A stretch of 64,000 bases of DNA. Origin: Branchiostoma floridae (Eukaryota; Chordata; Leptocardii; Amphioxiformes; Branchiostomatidae). The notes beneath the pieces are model-generated. The model saw only the letters and a list, made by a program, of their open reading frames with translations, was not told the DNA's origin and did no database searches. The position numbers were made by a program, and so were the translations under genes. Positions 31,101 through 46,100 of this stretch are shown in pieces; position 1 is the first letter of the stretch, and each line of letters opens with the position of its first letter. Location: contig NC_049983.1 of assembly GCF_000003815.2 (NCBI RefSeq), positions 1,699,857 through 1,763,856 on the forward strand, in the 5' to 3' direction.

Positions 31101-34100
31101 GTCACAGCGGCGGACTAGCGTCAAACTCCCGGTGGAACCAGAGGCAGGAACCGCCTGGAAAGCTGAGTGCAGCACGTTACTCGCCAACCCAGCCTGAAAG
31201 GAAAGCAACATTTAGGCTTACATCTACCTTCATTCCTTATGCTTCCCGACTTTAGCACAAATTGCCGCAATCGGTAAAACAAGTCGGAAGCCTCAGTATG
31301 CTCAAGCAGAGTTTGCGAACCTTGAATGGCTGATATATATATATCTTCAAGCTCACGTCTTGCCAAACCAGCCTATGAGGAAAGATATATTACCTTAAAC
31401 ATACTTTGAAAGTAACTTAAAAGACAACAACGCAACTATGCTAGATTTATGCATTACAATTCCATTACTGATAAATAACAATTAGAGACCAAAAAATATC
31501 AGAAATGTTACCCCGTTGATGGCCCATAGAGAAATGTACAGCGTGCTGTAGTCAGACACTGAACTTGACAGTTGAACACTCCCTGTGTAGACGTAACCTT
31601 CGTCATTCTCCTGGTCGCCGACTTGACTGCCATGAGCCAGAACCTGGGGTGCACCATTCTGTGGGAGGATTGTACAACATGATTTCACGGCTAAAGTCCC
31701 ATTCGGTCTAAACTGATAAATACCGTCCTTGTAACCATTTTACACAGTCGACGAGCTTCGGCCGAATTTGTTGATTGCCAGAAAATTGCACCATCCACCA
31801 TTCGCCAGGAGTTCAGCAACATCATTACAACGTGGCTCGGTGGCCTGCGAACATCCATCGATCTCTCAACGTCGCGCGATTATCGAAAGTACATCGGGCG
31901 TATTATTGTGGCAAATGGCATATGGAGGGTCGTCGATTTTAATGCTGTGTAATAAGGGTGCTACAATATTTCTTAGTAGTTATTCGATGCAGGAATTAGA
32001 AAAATTGGACATTGGAGATCATTGCTATTACTGGTGCTTGATTGTTTGGTGGAAAACTTACCAGAGTCTTGTCCCTTCCGTAGAAGCCACTCCCGACAGC
32101 CACCATGAGTCTGTCTATCCCAGAGTGGTAGTCACTAAAGCCGAGCCAGGCCAGCTTCAGGGTCGGAGTTCCGCTGTTGTCGTACGTCATCCAGCTGTCC
32201 CTGTGCCTGGTCAGCCTGGCAGCGTGGTCAGTATTGACCGCAAAATGACCGGTCAACGGCTTCGAGGAGTCCACCTGTTTGTGGCAAATCACAGAAATGG
32301 TCAGTTGCACCCATATCTCTTATCCAGGCCGGAAAATTTTAACTACTAGAAGTTGTTTGTTATTTCTGTAAGACAGCCAATTATGGGGTGGGAGGTGCAC
32401 GCAGTCTTGAACCTAGTCTCGCTATCTCGCGAGATTTGGCCATTCCGTGATCAAGATGTACTAAGCAGACATCGAAAATTTGGAAGTACGTATTTTCAAG
32501 ATTCACTGATTGAAGGATTATTCTATCAGCCAGTTCCTGTAATTTAGCATAATTATACCAATGACAAAAGTACATTTGTTGCACTGTCCCTACCAGGAGA
32601 GATCCAGTCTGTGTTTGTGAGCAGAGTCTAGCGTTGTTACATCCGATCACCTTGGCAACGTAGTTGTTCCCATCATCCAGTGCGAGCTCAGTGAACGTGT
32701 ACTCGTACACTGTGCCGTTGAGCTGAAAGCCAAATCCAGAAAAAAAAACTTTTGTTAAAGATACCACTTCTTGTTCCTTGATAAAAAATTGTACTTTGGC
32801 TGATGCTACAATTGTTAAAGGTATCTGTGTAGTGATTCAAAGAGTAACTAAACTGTAATAAATTGTACATATATCTCAGAATGGTAAAACACGTTGACTT
32901 TGAATAGAAGCTTGACTTGAAGCGTAATATTTTCTTGACTGATAGCTGATAGTTCAATTCGTTCTGTTCTTTTCAGTGCAGATCATTTCCGGCCGACACT
33001 AAGGCAGGGAGCTCCCAATAAACAAGATCACCGACTTAAAAATGTCACATACAAAGCACAGGCAAAAGGTAAATGTGTTTTACCTCCCCGACCGAAGTCA
33101 GGTACCCATTTTTAAACGTAAATATAGTTAGGACGGTCGTGTTAAGTGTCGTTCCGAAGGATACAACGTCGGGGGCACGGTGAGCATCGAACTCGTGACC
33201 TCTCGGTTCCGAGCTCAACACCGAAGCACCACGAAGCACTCTTTCCCTAGTTCCCAAATGTTGGGTTCCAAATGCTAGTAACTTAAAGGTAGTATTGTGC
33301 CGTTTTACACACCTTTATGTTAGCGACCTCCGCCCCGTGATGGTTGGACAGTGACACGTGCTGATCCACCACCAGACTCTCACTATCGTCAAACCGCCAT
33401 CTTATCTTCACAGCAGACCGCCATGTTTGTGTCCCACTCACAAGGGAACCGTGGGTTTGGTCAAAGTGTGCGGCTGTCGTCACTGTTGGTGCAGATGTGT
33501 CTACACGGAACCCTTCAACATGAACAAAATATCACTTTTGTGTGTTATCTTTAAAGTTTGTATATTGATCTTATCTAAATGTAGCCATTTTTCTTTGAAG
33601 ATGGATTAGGAAATGACTGCTGTCTAGGATAACATTGCCTCTGTTTTATAAGGAAAGATTATAAATGTATTATTAGGCATTCTCAGAAATTAGCAAATGG
33701 TTTAACATATTTACCATTGGACGTGGTCTCCACAGACATCCCCACACGGTTGTAGGCCTTCACAGTAACGTAGATCATGGTGTTGACAGGGAGGGACAGT
33801 CCTGTCTTTACAGCTACATTCGTCAGATGGAGCTGTTCAAAAACACGACACATACATGTAGATCAGCACTACAAATACATATAGAGCACAGCAGCAAATA
33901 GATGTAATCATTTAGGCATCTAGACATTAAAGCGTCTTGGCCAGGTACTGTTTGAGAAAATGCAATACAGAGACTACGAACATTGAGCGCACTAGTGATA
34001 TGCGGGGTATATACTAACCTGTGTGACTCCCACGATGTTACTTCCACCCGGTGTGGTCCCAGCGCGCCACTCATAGTGGGACAGCCCGGAGTGGGGGTCA

Positions 34101-37100
34101 TTGAACCCGTACCAGTGGGCAGCCAAACTGCTTCTGTGGTGCAAAAAAAAGGTTTTCTGATGATGCAGATATCAGCATTTTTAAAGATAGACTTTTACGC
34201 AGATGTCGAACGCATGAAAATGGCATTTTGTAGACCGTACTTACGTGGATGCCTGGTATGAGGCCTCCTCTCCCTGGGCCCCATCCAGGACTCTCCCAGC
34301 CACAGGCGGGGAGTCGTCGGGGATAACTCCGTCAGACGACACCGTGGTGCAGAGGTCGGCTGCGTTACACGCCGTCACCGTCACGTAGTACGTCTCTCCT
34401 GGGGTCAGCTGAAGGGCGTCCACACTTACAGCTGTTGAACAAAAGAAAAACGTTCATAAGAAAAGCCACCACTCCTGAGGCGTCGCCAAAAAAGATACAC
34501 TTACTGCCATACTCAAGTGAATGTAAGTTTCAAGTAAATGTTAGGAGTATCTTGAAGCCCAATGTTTTGTGGAGCAAGATTGCGCGACACCACTCCTGAG
34601 GCGTCGCCAAAAAGGTTGACTTACATAGTACATACTAAAAAGAGTGTGAGTTTCAAGTATATGTTTGTAGTACCTTGAAGAAGCCCAACGTTCTGTGGAG
34701 CAAGAATGTCACTACACCCAGCACATCCCCCGACGCTCCACGTGTAGCTCACAATGGCAGAATGAGGGTCGTAAAAACCGTCCCAGTGGGCATGGATGGT
34801 GGTGACGTCATCTTGAAAGTCTATGTCGTTCACGGTGCCAAATGTGGGTCCGTCGTACACGTTCCCAGCCTCAGGTGGGGACGTCTCAACAACCACGGCC
34901 CAGGAAGTCGCCATAGTCATCAGCCCGGCTCCATTATAAGCCTACAGGACATCAAATGAGATGTTATAGGCAATGTTGAGATGCTCAAAATGTAAACTTA
35001 AGCTATTTTTTGTAAGATTACTATAGTTTTCTATATGTCCGTGAACAGAGACGGGGGTCGGTGCCGACTTCCAACCACATGAGGTATCCTTAGCAATAGA
35101 TATACTACTGAAGATTCGCCAAAACTAGACGTGTTTGTAATACTCTTGAAGTTATTAGATCCTTTTTCATAATAGAATAACATTGATACAAAACGTTATG
35201 CATACCTTGATTGAGACGTAATATTCGTGCCCTTCGTGAAGCTGAAGAGGACTGTTCTCATCTGTCTCAGCCTCCGTCTCCTCCACCCTAGTGAAGGGGT
35301 AGATGTCGGCATGACCAGCCCTGGAGCCCACCGCCCACTCAAAGAACGAAACTCCACTCTCTGTGTCGTAGAACACACCCTCCCAGCTGTAGAGATAATA
35401 GACCAAGATGTATACAAGAAGAGACACGTATAGTATATGGCCTCCTTCGGTCATTATTGACCATGGTAAAATCCTAATTGATATTAGCCCTACAGCGTCG
35501 ACAGTGGCTAAACAGCCCTATACGAAATGACAGTCTCTGCCACATAGAGCACATTCGTAAGCTGACTCAACGTCTCCTGAGTTTCTTTCACAGGATCCGT
35601 TTTTTTTTCTGCCATGCGCATCAGTGTCATGTATACATTGATATTGATACGATTATGTATGCATCAGAGTCAGGTATAAATTGATAATGATATATGTAAT
35701 TCTTATTCTACATACATTCATTGACCCAATGAACCCTTTCACAGAGATCAGAACGCATGTGCGGCGACTGGATTCCTATGAAATATGTCAAAGGTAAAGG
35801 TCCCCAAATTGTTAACAGTCCTTGTCTCGACCATTGTTTCGATTCGCATGACGATGTACAGACGGGTTTTGTTTTCTTTTTCAGCCCTTTTACCTCTGAC
35901 GTTCTACCTAGAATCTCTGTCGCCGCACATGCGTTATGATCTCTGTGAGAGGGCTTGTGATGTCCAAAGACGCGGTCATATTTCAGGCCATCGTTTTAAT
36001 GTCGTTTAAATCTTTTTGACAGAAACTGAAGCTGGTATGGTTTAAGGATAGCTTTTTTCTATAACATGACAACTAAATTTTGTACAACACATGCACGCAG
36101 CTATCTCTAGAATTTCTGCGGTTTGCGATACAACGACAATCGTACGACACATGTGACTGTGTCCTTACCTTGCAGTCACAGATGACGAACTGAAGTGAAA
36201 ACTGCCTCCAACATTGATGTGTGTGTCTGACTTCTGTGGTGGCGTGGTGTCAACGGTCACTCTCTGGGACCATTTGGTTGTTGACAGTCCGACAAAGTCC
36301 ACAGCTGAGGAGAGAAATTTTTTTAAAAGAACGTCAAGCATGACATGTTGATTTAAGCACGTTCACTGTTTTGAAATTGCCAGTGCAGCGGCATTGTGGG
36401 TAAATGTGTGAAAGGTGAAGGCCCATAAGGCATAAACAAATCACATTTGGATTACCCACAATTCCTGTTGTTTTCAAATTTGCACTTTTTACGGTGAACA
36501 TACTTATTGATAATCGATCGCTTCAAGCAAACAATTTTATTTTATACAATGTGTGTATAAATAATCGATAATTTTCGAAAATGGCTCCACACTTATTTGG
36601 TTCCAAGCAATCAATGATTACAAGAGTTTCTTGTGTTTTACGTTACGGGTTGAATAAATGGGCTAGGAACGGCACCGAATAAGCCTTCTCACATTAGTTA
36701 GGACGCATGTGCGCCGACAGGAATTCTAGGTAATATGTCAAAGGGTCTGGAAATTGTTATGCAAATCGAAACAATGGTCAAGACAAGGACTGTTTACTTT
36801 TTGTGTGCCTTACCGTTTGACATATTACCTAGCATTCCTGTCGCCGTACATGCGTCCTAACTATTGTGAGAAGGCTTATTTCTCCTACCTGTCACAGTGG
36901 CGTAGTACGACCATCCGTGTTGCAGTCTTACCCCGTGCAGTAGAACATGATCTGTAACTCCTACATCTGTCCAGGCTTGGACGTCGCTTCCTCCAGCAAT
37001 CGTACCTGGTTAAAGAGGGTGCAATTTTCCATCTTAGTAGCTGGTAATGGAAACAGTGACGACCGCCCTCAGTACATTTAGCTAGCGGCATGCCACGATT

Positions 37101-40100
37101 ATTATGATGATTAGACCGCTGGGCGATAAAATTATGATGACCATGTCTTAATCATTTAGCATATGTCGCTACGCTCGATGATTTCGTCGGTGGTTATAGA
37201 CTGAAGTAGAGCTTATGTTACATATGATATTTCATCTATTCCTTACCGATGGCGTACTCGTAACGTTGAATTCCTGAGTGGTGCATAGAGACGCCATGTT
37301 CTTCAACATCAATGAATCCGTCCCACTGTACAAAAAGCTCTGTACTGGACACCTATAAAAACAAGTCATGGATAAACACATTGTTAAATTTCATGATTTA
37401 CTTCAAACACAGTAGAATCACCTGGACAATCTGTGGATTTTGACAAGGTGAAGATACTAGATTTTAAACAGGATTACTTTCTAAGAGGTGTGAAAGAGGA
37501 CATCAGAGCTCCTCAACCGAGACGGGGGCCGATACCGACTTCCAATCACCTTTGACCCATTGCTGACGTCACAATTCTGGTTTGGATTTGTGACATAGAC
37601 TTGGGTCATTTCAACTTGAAAAGGATCAGAGAACTGATAGAAAGCCTGTTGGTGAGCTCTTTATTTTGTGCACGGAGTTGCAGTGTAAAGTTGTAAAAAA
37701 TCAAATACTCTAGCATTGCATTATGGTTTAGGCAAAGTTTTTCCACATTAAATGTTAGATAAAAAGTGGTGCATTACCTGGTAATTGGATTTGTCATTGG
37801 AGCCAATCCAGACGTCGGCAGCATCGGCGTTGGGCGGAGTCACGTCTACCGTCACCCCGCTGCTACAGACGGCCGTGTCCGGTAGCGTCTCCACCCACTT
37901 CTCGTATGTTATGGACGTCTCCTCCGCATGGATGCACACGATGTACCGCTTGTTCTGCTCCAGGCTCAGACCCTCCACGTTGATATATTCCTATGTGAAG
38001 AGTCATAACTTTATTATCATCAACTACTGTGCAGGTAATATATTGCATGGTATATGACGAAGATACGAAATAGTAGTGGAACAGGTCGGTTAGCTCAATA
38101 ATACGAATTGTGATGGTGCATACTTTGAAACTTTTTTCAGAAGATACTTTGCAGCCACAGGCTGAGTTTTTTATCGCTTATAATCACTGCACTAGTACTG
38201 ATAGCACATTAAGTAGCTTGTTGTAACGCACACATCAAATCGAATATATAAAACGTATAGTATTACGTATATACTCAATACTTCCCGTGACGTACAACGG
38301 ATCACGGTAGCATGCATCTGCATTGCTCTAAATGCAGTGCCACCTCGCGGTGGTAAGTAGAACCAGTCAGTATTGTTCAGAGAATGGAAACAGAGAGACC
38401 ACCAAAACGTTGGAAGGTATTCCCACATCAAAGATCCGTACTGTTTGTACAACTGTTTCATCCTACTCCTACTTACACTGGTTGTTCTTCCACACTCTAT
38501 CATATCCTGGTGGTCACACGGGTTGGGAACGCTGAGGTGGTGTCCAGCCATTGCGGACAGACTGGACCCTGACTTGTCCTCAAGGACAGCCCACTCGTAC
38601 TTCCGGTGACGTAATGTCGGCCAAACGGCAGACAGCATCGTCGTCTCATTGGTGTAATCGATGTCATACTCAGTCCAGTCTGCGTTCAACTCCAGTGTAA
38701 TGTTTGCTGTGAATTGTTTTATTATAATGAATGAATGAAGACCATTATTGCACATTTTGCCACACCGGGCTAAGTACAGGTCACAACAAGACATGTTGAA
38801 AAGATACAGTTAACAGATACAATATGAGACTATTGCTGGATAAATTCAACTTCTCCTCGCTTTTCTGTTATAGTGGAGATAAAAGAGCAGATATGTTTTA
38901 TGATCGATGGTTTGTCTAGTTGCAGCATTGGTTGCAGTGGCAAAAATGTGTAATAAAGGTCTTCATTCATTAAAAAGTAGTGGTTCCAGAATACAGTAGA
39001 AGTCGCTTAACTGCACGGCCTATTTGCCAGTGAATTTCGAGCAATTATCCGGCTGGTGCAATAATGCGAAGTTATCCAGCTGGACCGCACTGGTTTGGGA
39101 TTTTGGGATTCCATGCAGTTAACAGAAGTGTGAGTTAATCCGATGTAAAATTAACTGGTTTCCACTGTATTTGGAATTTGAATCCAGTACTACACTACAG
39201 ACCCCTGTGGCGTCGCCAAAAACTGTTTTGAAGGATAATAGGTACTCACGGCGAGTATCTATGACAGTTGAGTAGTTCAGTCCTCTGTTGGTGCTGGTTT
39301 CTTCGCACTGGACAATCTCCCTGGACACAGATGCTGACAACCCCGTGTGGGCGTGTCCTCTCACAACCAGACTCAGACACTTGGTGAGATCGCGAGGCAA
39401 CCCGTCAACGGAGAAAGAAATCTGTGGCGGAATTAGGAAGACAAGACTTACAGATGGTAGAATTACCCATTTGCTTTCTGGCTACTATATTCAAACATAC
39501 AAAAAAGTAGCAGTGAGAGTGTATGGCAAGGATGCGTTTTGCATATTAAGACTTGTAGAATCACATCACCGCCCAGGCATCAGCCGCTCAGGTAGACATA
39601 GCCAAAAATCATATTTCACTCAATTGGGGTGAAGTAATAGATATTGTGTTTTAGCGATACTATACAGTCTTTAGGAGGTAAAACAGATTTATGTACGCGC
39701 CATGTCACGCAACCAATACCAAGAAACAAATTTTGTCAACTAAAAGCACGTATTACTAGTGTGTTATTCCACGCTTGCACAAATATGTGGCCCAATGCTT
39801 TAGAAAAGGTATGGGCATCGACCCATACTACAAAAGGTGTGGTAAGGATTGCAAGTTCAAGGGACAAAAAAAGACAGCACAACATTCTTATCAACATGTT
39901 ATTAGTACTAACTGTTGTTTCATTGGATGATGTTGGCACGACTGTAGCCCAGTCAGTCAGTAATTTTCCATTCTCCGAGTCATCTGCGACGGCCCAGTCA
40001 TAGAAGTTCATGACGTCATCAGTAGGGTAGTAAAGGTCACTGAACTTGTCAAAGGTGACGTCAGCGCTCCTGGTGCCCGAGTCTGGGTACGGACTGGTGA

Positions 40101-43100
40101 TGTGAAGTGTTCCGGGAAGTGGTGGGTCAGGAGCCACCAGGAATCCTGAACTGTAGACTGGAGGGGGGTATATTGTGATAAAGTCTATTGGTGACGAATA
40201 AAATTTTTTATAGCTAATTAGAAATCTGGATACAGCTTATGGTAGTATTACCCACATACTTGAAGACGTGTCAGAACAGTTAACAATTTCAAAATCGTTA
40301 CCAACTGTCAGCAAATGATCAGAATGAAATCTTTTCACCAACGATTATCATTGTATTGTTCGAGATAATTAGGATAAAATAAATACAGAGACCAACAAAA
40401 AACTTAACGTAACTAACGTAAGATGACATATCAGCACCATGGGCAGTGCCTTATTGGTTGATCATTCCTGAAAACTATAACTTGTTATGTACAATAACTT
40501 AAGAATACTTGAACAGAATGTCAGAATACATTCAATGGACTATATACAACTCTTGTCGAGCTGGGACGGAGGCTGCTACAGACTACCAAACATTCTTTTC
40601 TTCTCCATAACGAAACTGAAGATACAGTCGTACCTGGAGCAAAGCAGCCTGCTTGATGACAGAACAAGACTTTCGACTTGTAGGTGACAGCGGGAGAGAG
40701 GTACAAATCTTGATTAACGGCCATCCCGTGGGTCGCCATGCCAAGGTTGACATAGTCCTGTACCACAGTCTCCTCACCCTCTACATCCTGCACGATGGAC
40801 CATTGGACGTGGGTCACGTGAGCTTGATTGGCAGGTGGGATAGACCAATGGGCAGCCACTGCTGTCTTTGACGTTTGGTAGATTGACGGCGATGTGTCGT
40901 AGCACGCAGAGCGGATGGTCTGAAACCAAAACAACCGTAAAGATTTTATACTTTCATTTAATGGTATTTTAAAGACGATTAACAGTTGAAATCCATATTT
41001 AATGACAATCTGGAAGGAAAAACGCACCTGCATTTGATATGTTTCATCGTGTTGGTCTGAAATATAATACAACAGAATGTTAATTTCTTGAACTAAAATG
41101 TTCGACTGTTGATGTAATTGTTAGTTTTCTGGAGCGAGTAAAAAAAAACGATTTAACGCAGAACTATGATCCTTATAGCATTCAATGGATACTATCCTCA
41201 TAGTGATTATTTTCTGCATATCACTTGTACTTCCTTCTGTCGTTATGAATATAAATTTAGATAAGCTTTATTGATACGACAAAAGTACAGCGGCTTTCGT
41301 AAGGTCTACATGTATAACAACTACTTACAGTACAACTAAACACACATATAGGTATGAATAAATCAACATATAGGGTCTAGCATGTCATTTACACTATTGG
41401 TTCTACGGTATAAATATTCATGGAATATATTTGCCTACTTGTACACAGTGAGGATTATCGCCTCCCAGAATGTAGTTGAGTTTATCTATTGAATAGAGAG
41501 TAGCAAATTCTTTAGAGCAAGCGGAAAGTAATGTGAACAGCTCTGTGCGTTTATCATTATATCGAGAACAATCCATAATAAAGAGACATCTTCGATGATT
41601 ATGAACAACACTTACCAGAACATTCCTGCCCGTCGATGACCTCTGCCCCCTGAAGAGCGTCTCCATCTTGTAGAACCGTTATTCCATCTGAGGTGACAGT
41701 TGTGTCCCCGATGCTGTTACTGGCCTTTACAGTGATGTAATAGGTCTGGAAAGGTTTAACAGTAACAAATTTTCATTCTCACCTACATGTACGTAATAAC
41801 CCCATTACTTTTTCGTGGCATACCTTGAAGTTTTCTGGGAATACTCCCTTTTCACGGCTCCTACCAATTAATTCATATTGATGACGTCATAATTACGTCA
41901 TATTACGTCATCGTTGCGTTTTTTTAAATCTTCAGATATTGTCTACATCAATCACTGCAAATTTGGTGAACATATGATAATTCGTATTAGAGTTACAAGA
42001 GTCAGGGCCGGGCCTCAAAATCCCTCCCCCACCACCCACACCATGGTTCACAAAAAAGCCTCGTCTGGATAGGGTTAACATAGTCCAATGAAATGTCACA
42101 TCATTTGTACGGCGTCCTAGTATAATAACATTTTACCCTGGCTTCGTCTACCGTCCTTCAGCCGAGCTATCTTTGGTGATGTAGTTAGACTAAAAAGGTA
42201 ACAAATATTCATTTTCGCCTACCTTTACATATCCTTTGTCCTATGTAAGTTCCTTCTATCAGTTACTCAAACACATATTCTAAGAAATGTATCGATGACA
42301 CGACACATCGATATCTTCTTTGTAAACAACTCCCCACCTGGAAGGATGTAAGACTGAGTCCATCCCTGCTCCACTCCGTGTTCTGTCCAACCGAAGTAAA
42401 GCCGACCACATCCGTGGCACCTGGTGACGTCCCGGCCCCCACCTGGTACGAGATGTCCTGATGTTCGTGTAGGAAGCCGGACCAGCGAGCCGACAACGTG
42501 CTGGTGGTCGTCTGGAAGTCTGCGTCGGCCGGCTGTACAAGATGTAGTCTTGTTAGCAAAGATTGCATTACTTGTATACATACTTAGACTTAGATCCTCC
42601 CATGTCTAGTGACCCATTGGGCAACAAGCGTCTCCATTCAGGACGGTTTTGGGCAAGGAATTCTACATTGCAGCAAGTTGTATTGCGTATGCAGTTTTTA
42701 AATAGACAAGCAACACTGATCAAGCTCTCCCGGCCAAATCCAATCTCCACTTGCAGCATTTTCACCTCAGTTCCTGTCACCTTGATGCAGCTCTAACCGG
42801 ACCGGACAAACAAACCAAAAGCAATTCCTTTATTTTAGAAAGGTAAAAACGTAAAATAACCTAATAAAGTCTCATGTTATTTGATGTTTAACTCGTGCGA
42901 TATATCATAAAGGCTTTTGATCTATTTCTCTAAATATGTGCAAAATGTACAAATTGCAATGTTGTTCCACACCTGTGGGACCAACTTTGGACACGAGACA
43001 GGCCACCTTTCCCATCCTGCCAACCTACATAATCTTCGATCTCACATTCTGTCACTCTTACAATATTCAAGTAACTTTTGTCACACAACAAGACAAACAC

Positions 43101-46100
43101 ACACAAGCCAAAAGCGATACCTCGAGTTTCACAGGCACAACTCAAAGACATAGTTGTTCTGTCACCCACCTGAAGATAGTCGAAAACAGGAGCCTGTGGA
43201 TCAGGATTGATGTCCTCCACCACTCCAGCAGTCGGCTCACCCTCGTAATGAACGTACGGAGAGGACGTGGCCACAGTGGTCAGTCCCACAAAGTCCGTGG
43301 CTTTGACTGACACGTAGTATGAATGCGTTCCGTGTAGACCCCACTGTAGAGGAAAGATAATTTCTCCTTAAGGTATTTAGGTTGGCTAAATTGGCATTTT
43401 AATCTTCCATTAATTTCTCATTAATGAATTAAGAAAAAAATGGAGCAGTAACGAATATTGATAGATGGGCATAAAGGAAGTCGAAATCTGTTATTTGGGG
43501 GCCATATTGATGACGTCATCAGGTTTTATTACCCCTAATATTTTCTTTTAATTTTGACAGATACAGCACTTTGGTAAACACCACTGCAATGAAACTATGT
43601 TTTCCATGTGCATAATGAGGAAAGCTACAAACTCACGGTTGCGCAAATTGATATCTACTAACGATCTGTAGTTATCAAAAATGAATTTTTTTTCAGATTT
43701 AGAGCTTTTTCATACCCATCTATCAATATTCGTTACGGCTGCATTCTTTCTTAATTCATTAATGAGAAAACAATGGCATGTCAAAATGCCAATTTATCCA
43801 GGTGAAATACCGCCACAGCAAGTAGATTTTATGGATGGCACCCGCGTACTCGTTAATTTTCGCCTGATTTCAGAAAAAATCTTTTTTTCTTTGGGGGTGG
43901 TCAGACAGACCAAAATTGGCAAGTAGTGCGTTGTAGCCTAATTGTACTAGTATTGAAAAAATGTAGATGTGGAAATGGGGATAGTTGCCATGGCATTAGT
44001 TGTACAAGTGAAACTGACTGGATAATTGCAAAAGTGGCACCACTATAGAAGTCTTGAGTGTAAGTTGCCAACTTGCATGGTACCGTAAGTGATACCAGTC
44101 TACCACACTAGTGCCATCACATTTACTACACTATATTTCTATTGAATACAGGAATGAATGATTTGTTATCTGTATATAGGGGGTGCATATGGATTTTTCT
44201 GGAATACCTGTAGACTGTCCCTGTGAATGGCTGTGCAGCCGGTGGCGCCCCCACACGGACCCACGCTACTCAAGGCTGTGTACTCCAAGATGTCCTCTCT
44301 GTTAGCCTGATGGCCTAACCAATGGCAATCGACAAACACTAGCATTAGTTTAATTCACAAGGTAATTCTCAATTCTTTAATCCTCAACCACTCTCGGGAC
44401 CACTGCTGTTACGATCCATACGATTTATCTAGTACTATGTTAAGGTATGATTGTTCATGCAGCATTGCTTGAAAACAAGCACAATCGGTGATAATACATA
44501 CTGAGTTCTTAGCTATGCAACCAATGTTTTTTTTTCTGGTAACTGTTCGCTAAGGGCACGGTCATATTAGGTCGTGCGATCATCGCGCGATTTAGATGCC
44601 ATAGGATTTTCAGACTGACAGAACCACCTACAGAAATCCTAAAGGATCCAAAAAACCTAAGGATCCAAAAAATAGCTTTTCAGGAGACGTCTACGTACAT
44701 TTTTGCCCTCTAAAATGCTAGCTCGAAATTTGCGATCGTACGATGATCGCACGACTTCTTTGACCGCGCCCTAACCTGTCTGTCTTCTCGATTAGGGCTT
44801 AATGATGAAGTTTACTACTCCTTGCCACATTGTGATGTAACGTTATTGATGCGGTCCCGTCATTCCAGGAATTGTACCTGTAGTCGAAAGGATACGGAAA
44901 CCTCGTCAGAATAAGGTTATCTTACCGACGGCGTACTCGTAGGTAAGCAAATCGGTATCCTCATCGTCGGAAAACCCATTAGCAGGCCATCGTGCTACGA
45001 GGTAGTCATCTTCCAGCGTCACTGTCACCTGGCCTGAGAACGTAGGGGGCCTTGCGTCAACTACAATCGGTCCAATAGTCTGAAAATTGAAAAGAAAAAC
45101 ACTGTTACAGTCAATGCCATAATTGATTCATTGAGTAAAAATGTATTAAAGGCAATTCTAAACAGAGACAGATGCGTACGGTATTTTTAGAACAAATATC
45201 ATGGCTTTAACTCGTTGTTGAACAAACTTCTTAAACAAAGGAAAGGGTTCAGAAAGGACATCATTTACGTCCACCAAGGCTAATTAACTGAAGGTTCCTA
45301 ACGAGCCAGTCGTTGGACAGTAAGGTCAGTAGACCATACGTTAGTTACCTTTGTGGTAGACAAGCCTGCTTTGTTTGTCGCCGTTACACCGAGGTAGAAT
45401 TCTTGTCCCTCGCCCAGACCAGAATGCCTTTATTGAGGGGAAAATTCATTAGTTAAGAGAATTAGCAACAGTCTTAATAGCCAAGATATACAAAATTGTC
45501 AAACATCAATGGATCCGAAACGGGACATTTATGTTTATGAACTTAATTGTTCATACCTTGTCTTGAAGACGGTGTGTCCGTGAGTTGAGGTGAGAGGCAT
45601 GATGTCTGGACTTGAGGCACCGGATTCAGTAGAACTCAGGCCGACCTGGTAGTCGTTTATCTCACTCTCTCCGTCAGAACCGTTCCAGTAGACAAGCAAC
45701 TGGGACAAAAGAGGTTACAGTGATTTATAACCATTTAGATTTGCATAGGGGTTGCCAGCTTGGGAAAACGTACCATTATCGTAAGTTTGAACCTTTTTCT
45801 ACTATTGTAAATGCATTTAAGTCGCGGGGATTTAATTTCGCTGTAGCGGGAAAAGGGACATTCGGGTTTTATTTCGCGGCATCACCAGTAACTGTAGTCT
45901 CTTACTGACATGGAAAATGTTCGCGGTGGTTCTAATTTCGCGGTGAAGTGTCCACCGCGAAAAATCGCGAAAATAAAACCACCGCGAAAATTTCTGCATT
46001 TACAGTAACTCAAAAATAACTATTCCCTGCGGAACACCTTGCACTATGTTATTGCCGTCAAAGAAGAAGTAAAACCCAACAATAGTAAACGTAGTACTTT

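Noticed and set aside
39644..40003. Plus-strand frame of 119 codons
   Set aside because: Overlaps exon 39913-40157 of the modular gene on the opposite strand and has no family features.
44306..44314. Nearer acceptor (atcag) for modular exon 22
   Set aside because: It would create GGC-TAA, a stop, at the junction; the acceptor eight bases upstream restores an open frame.
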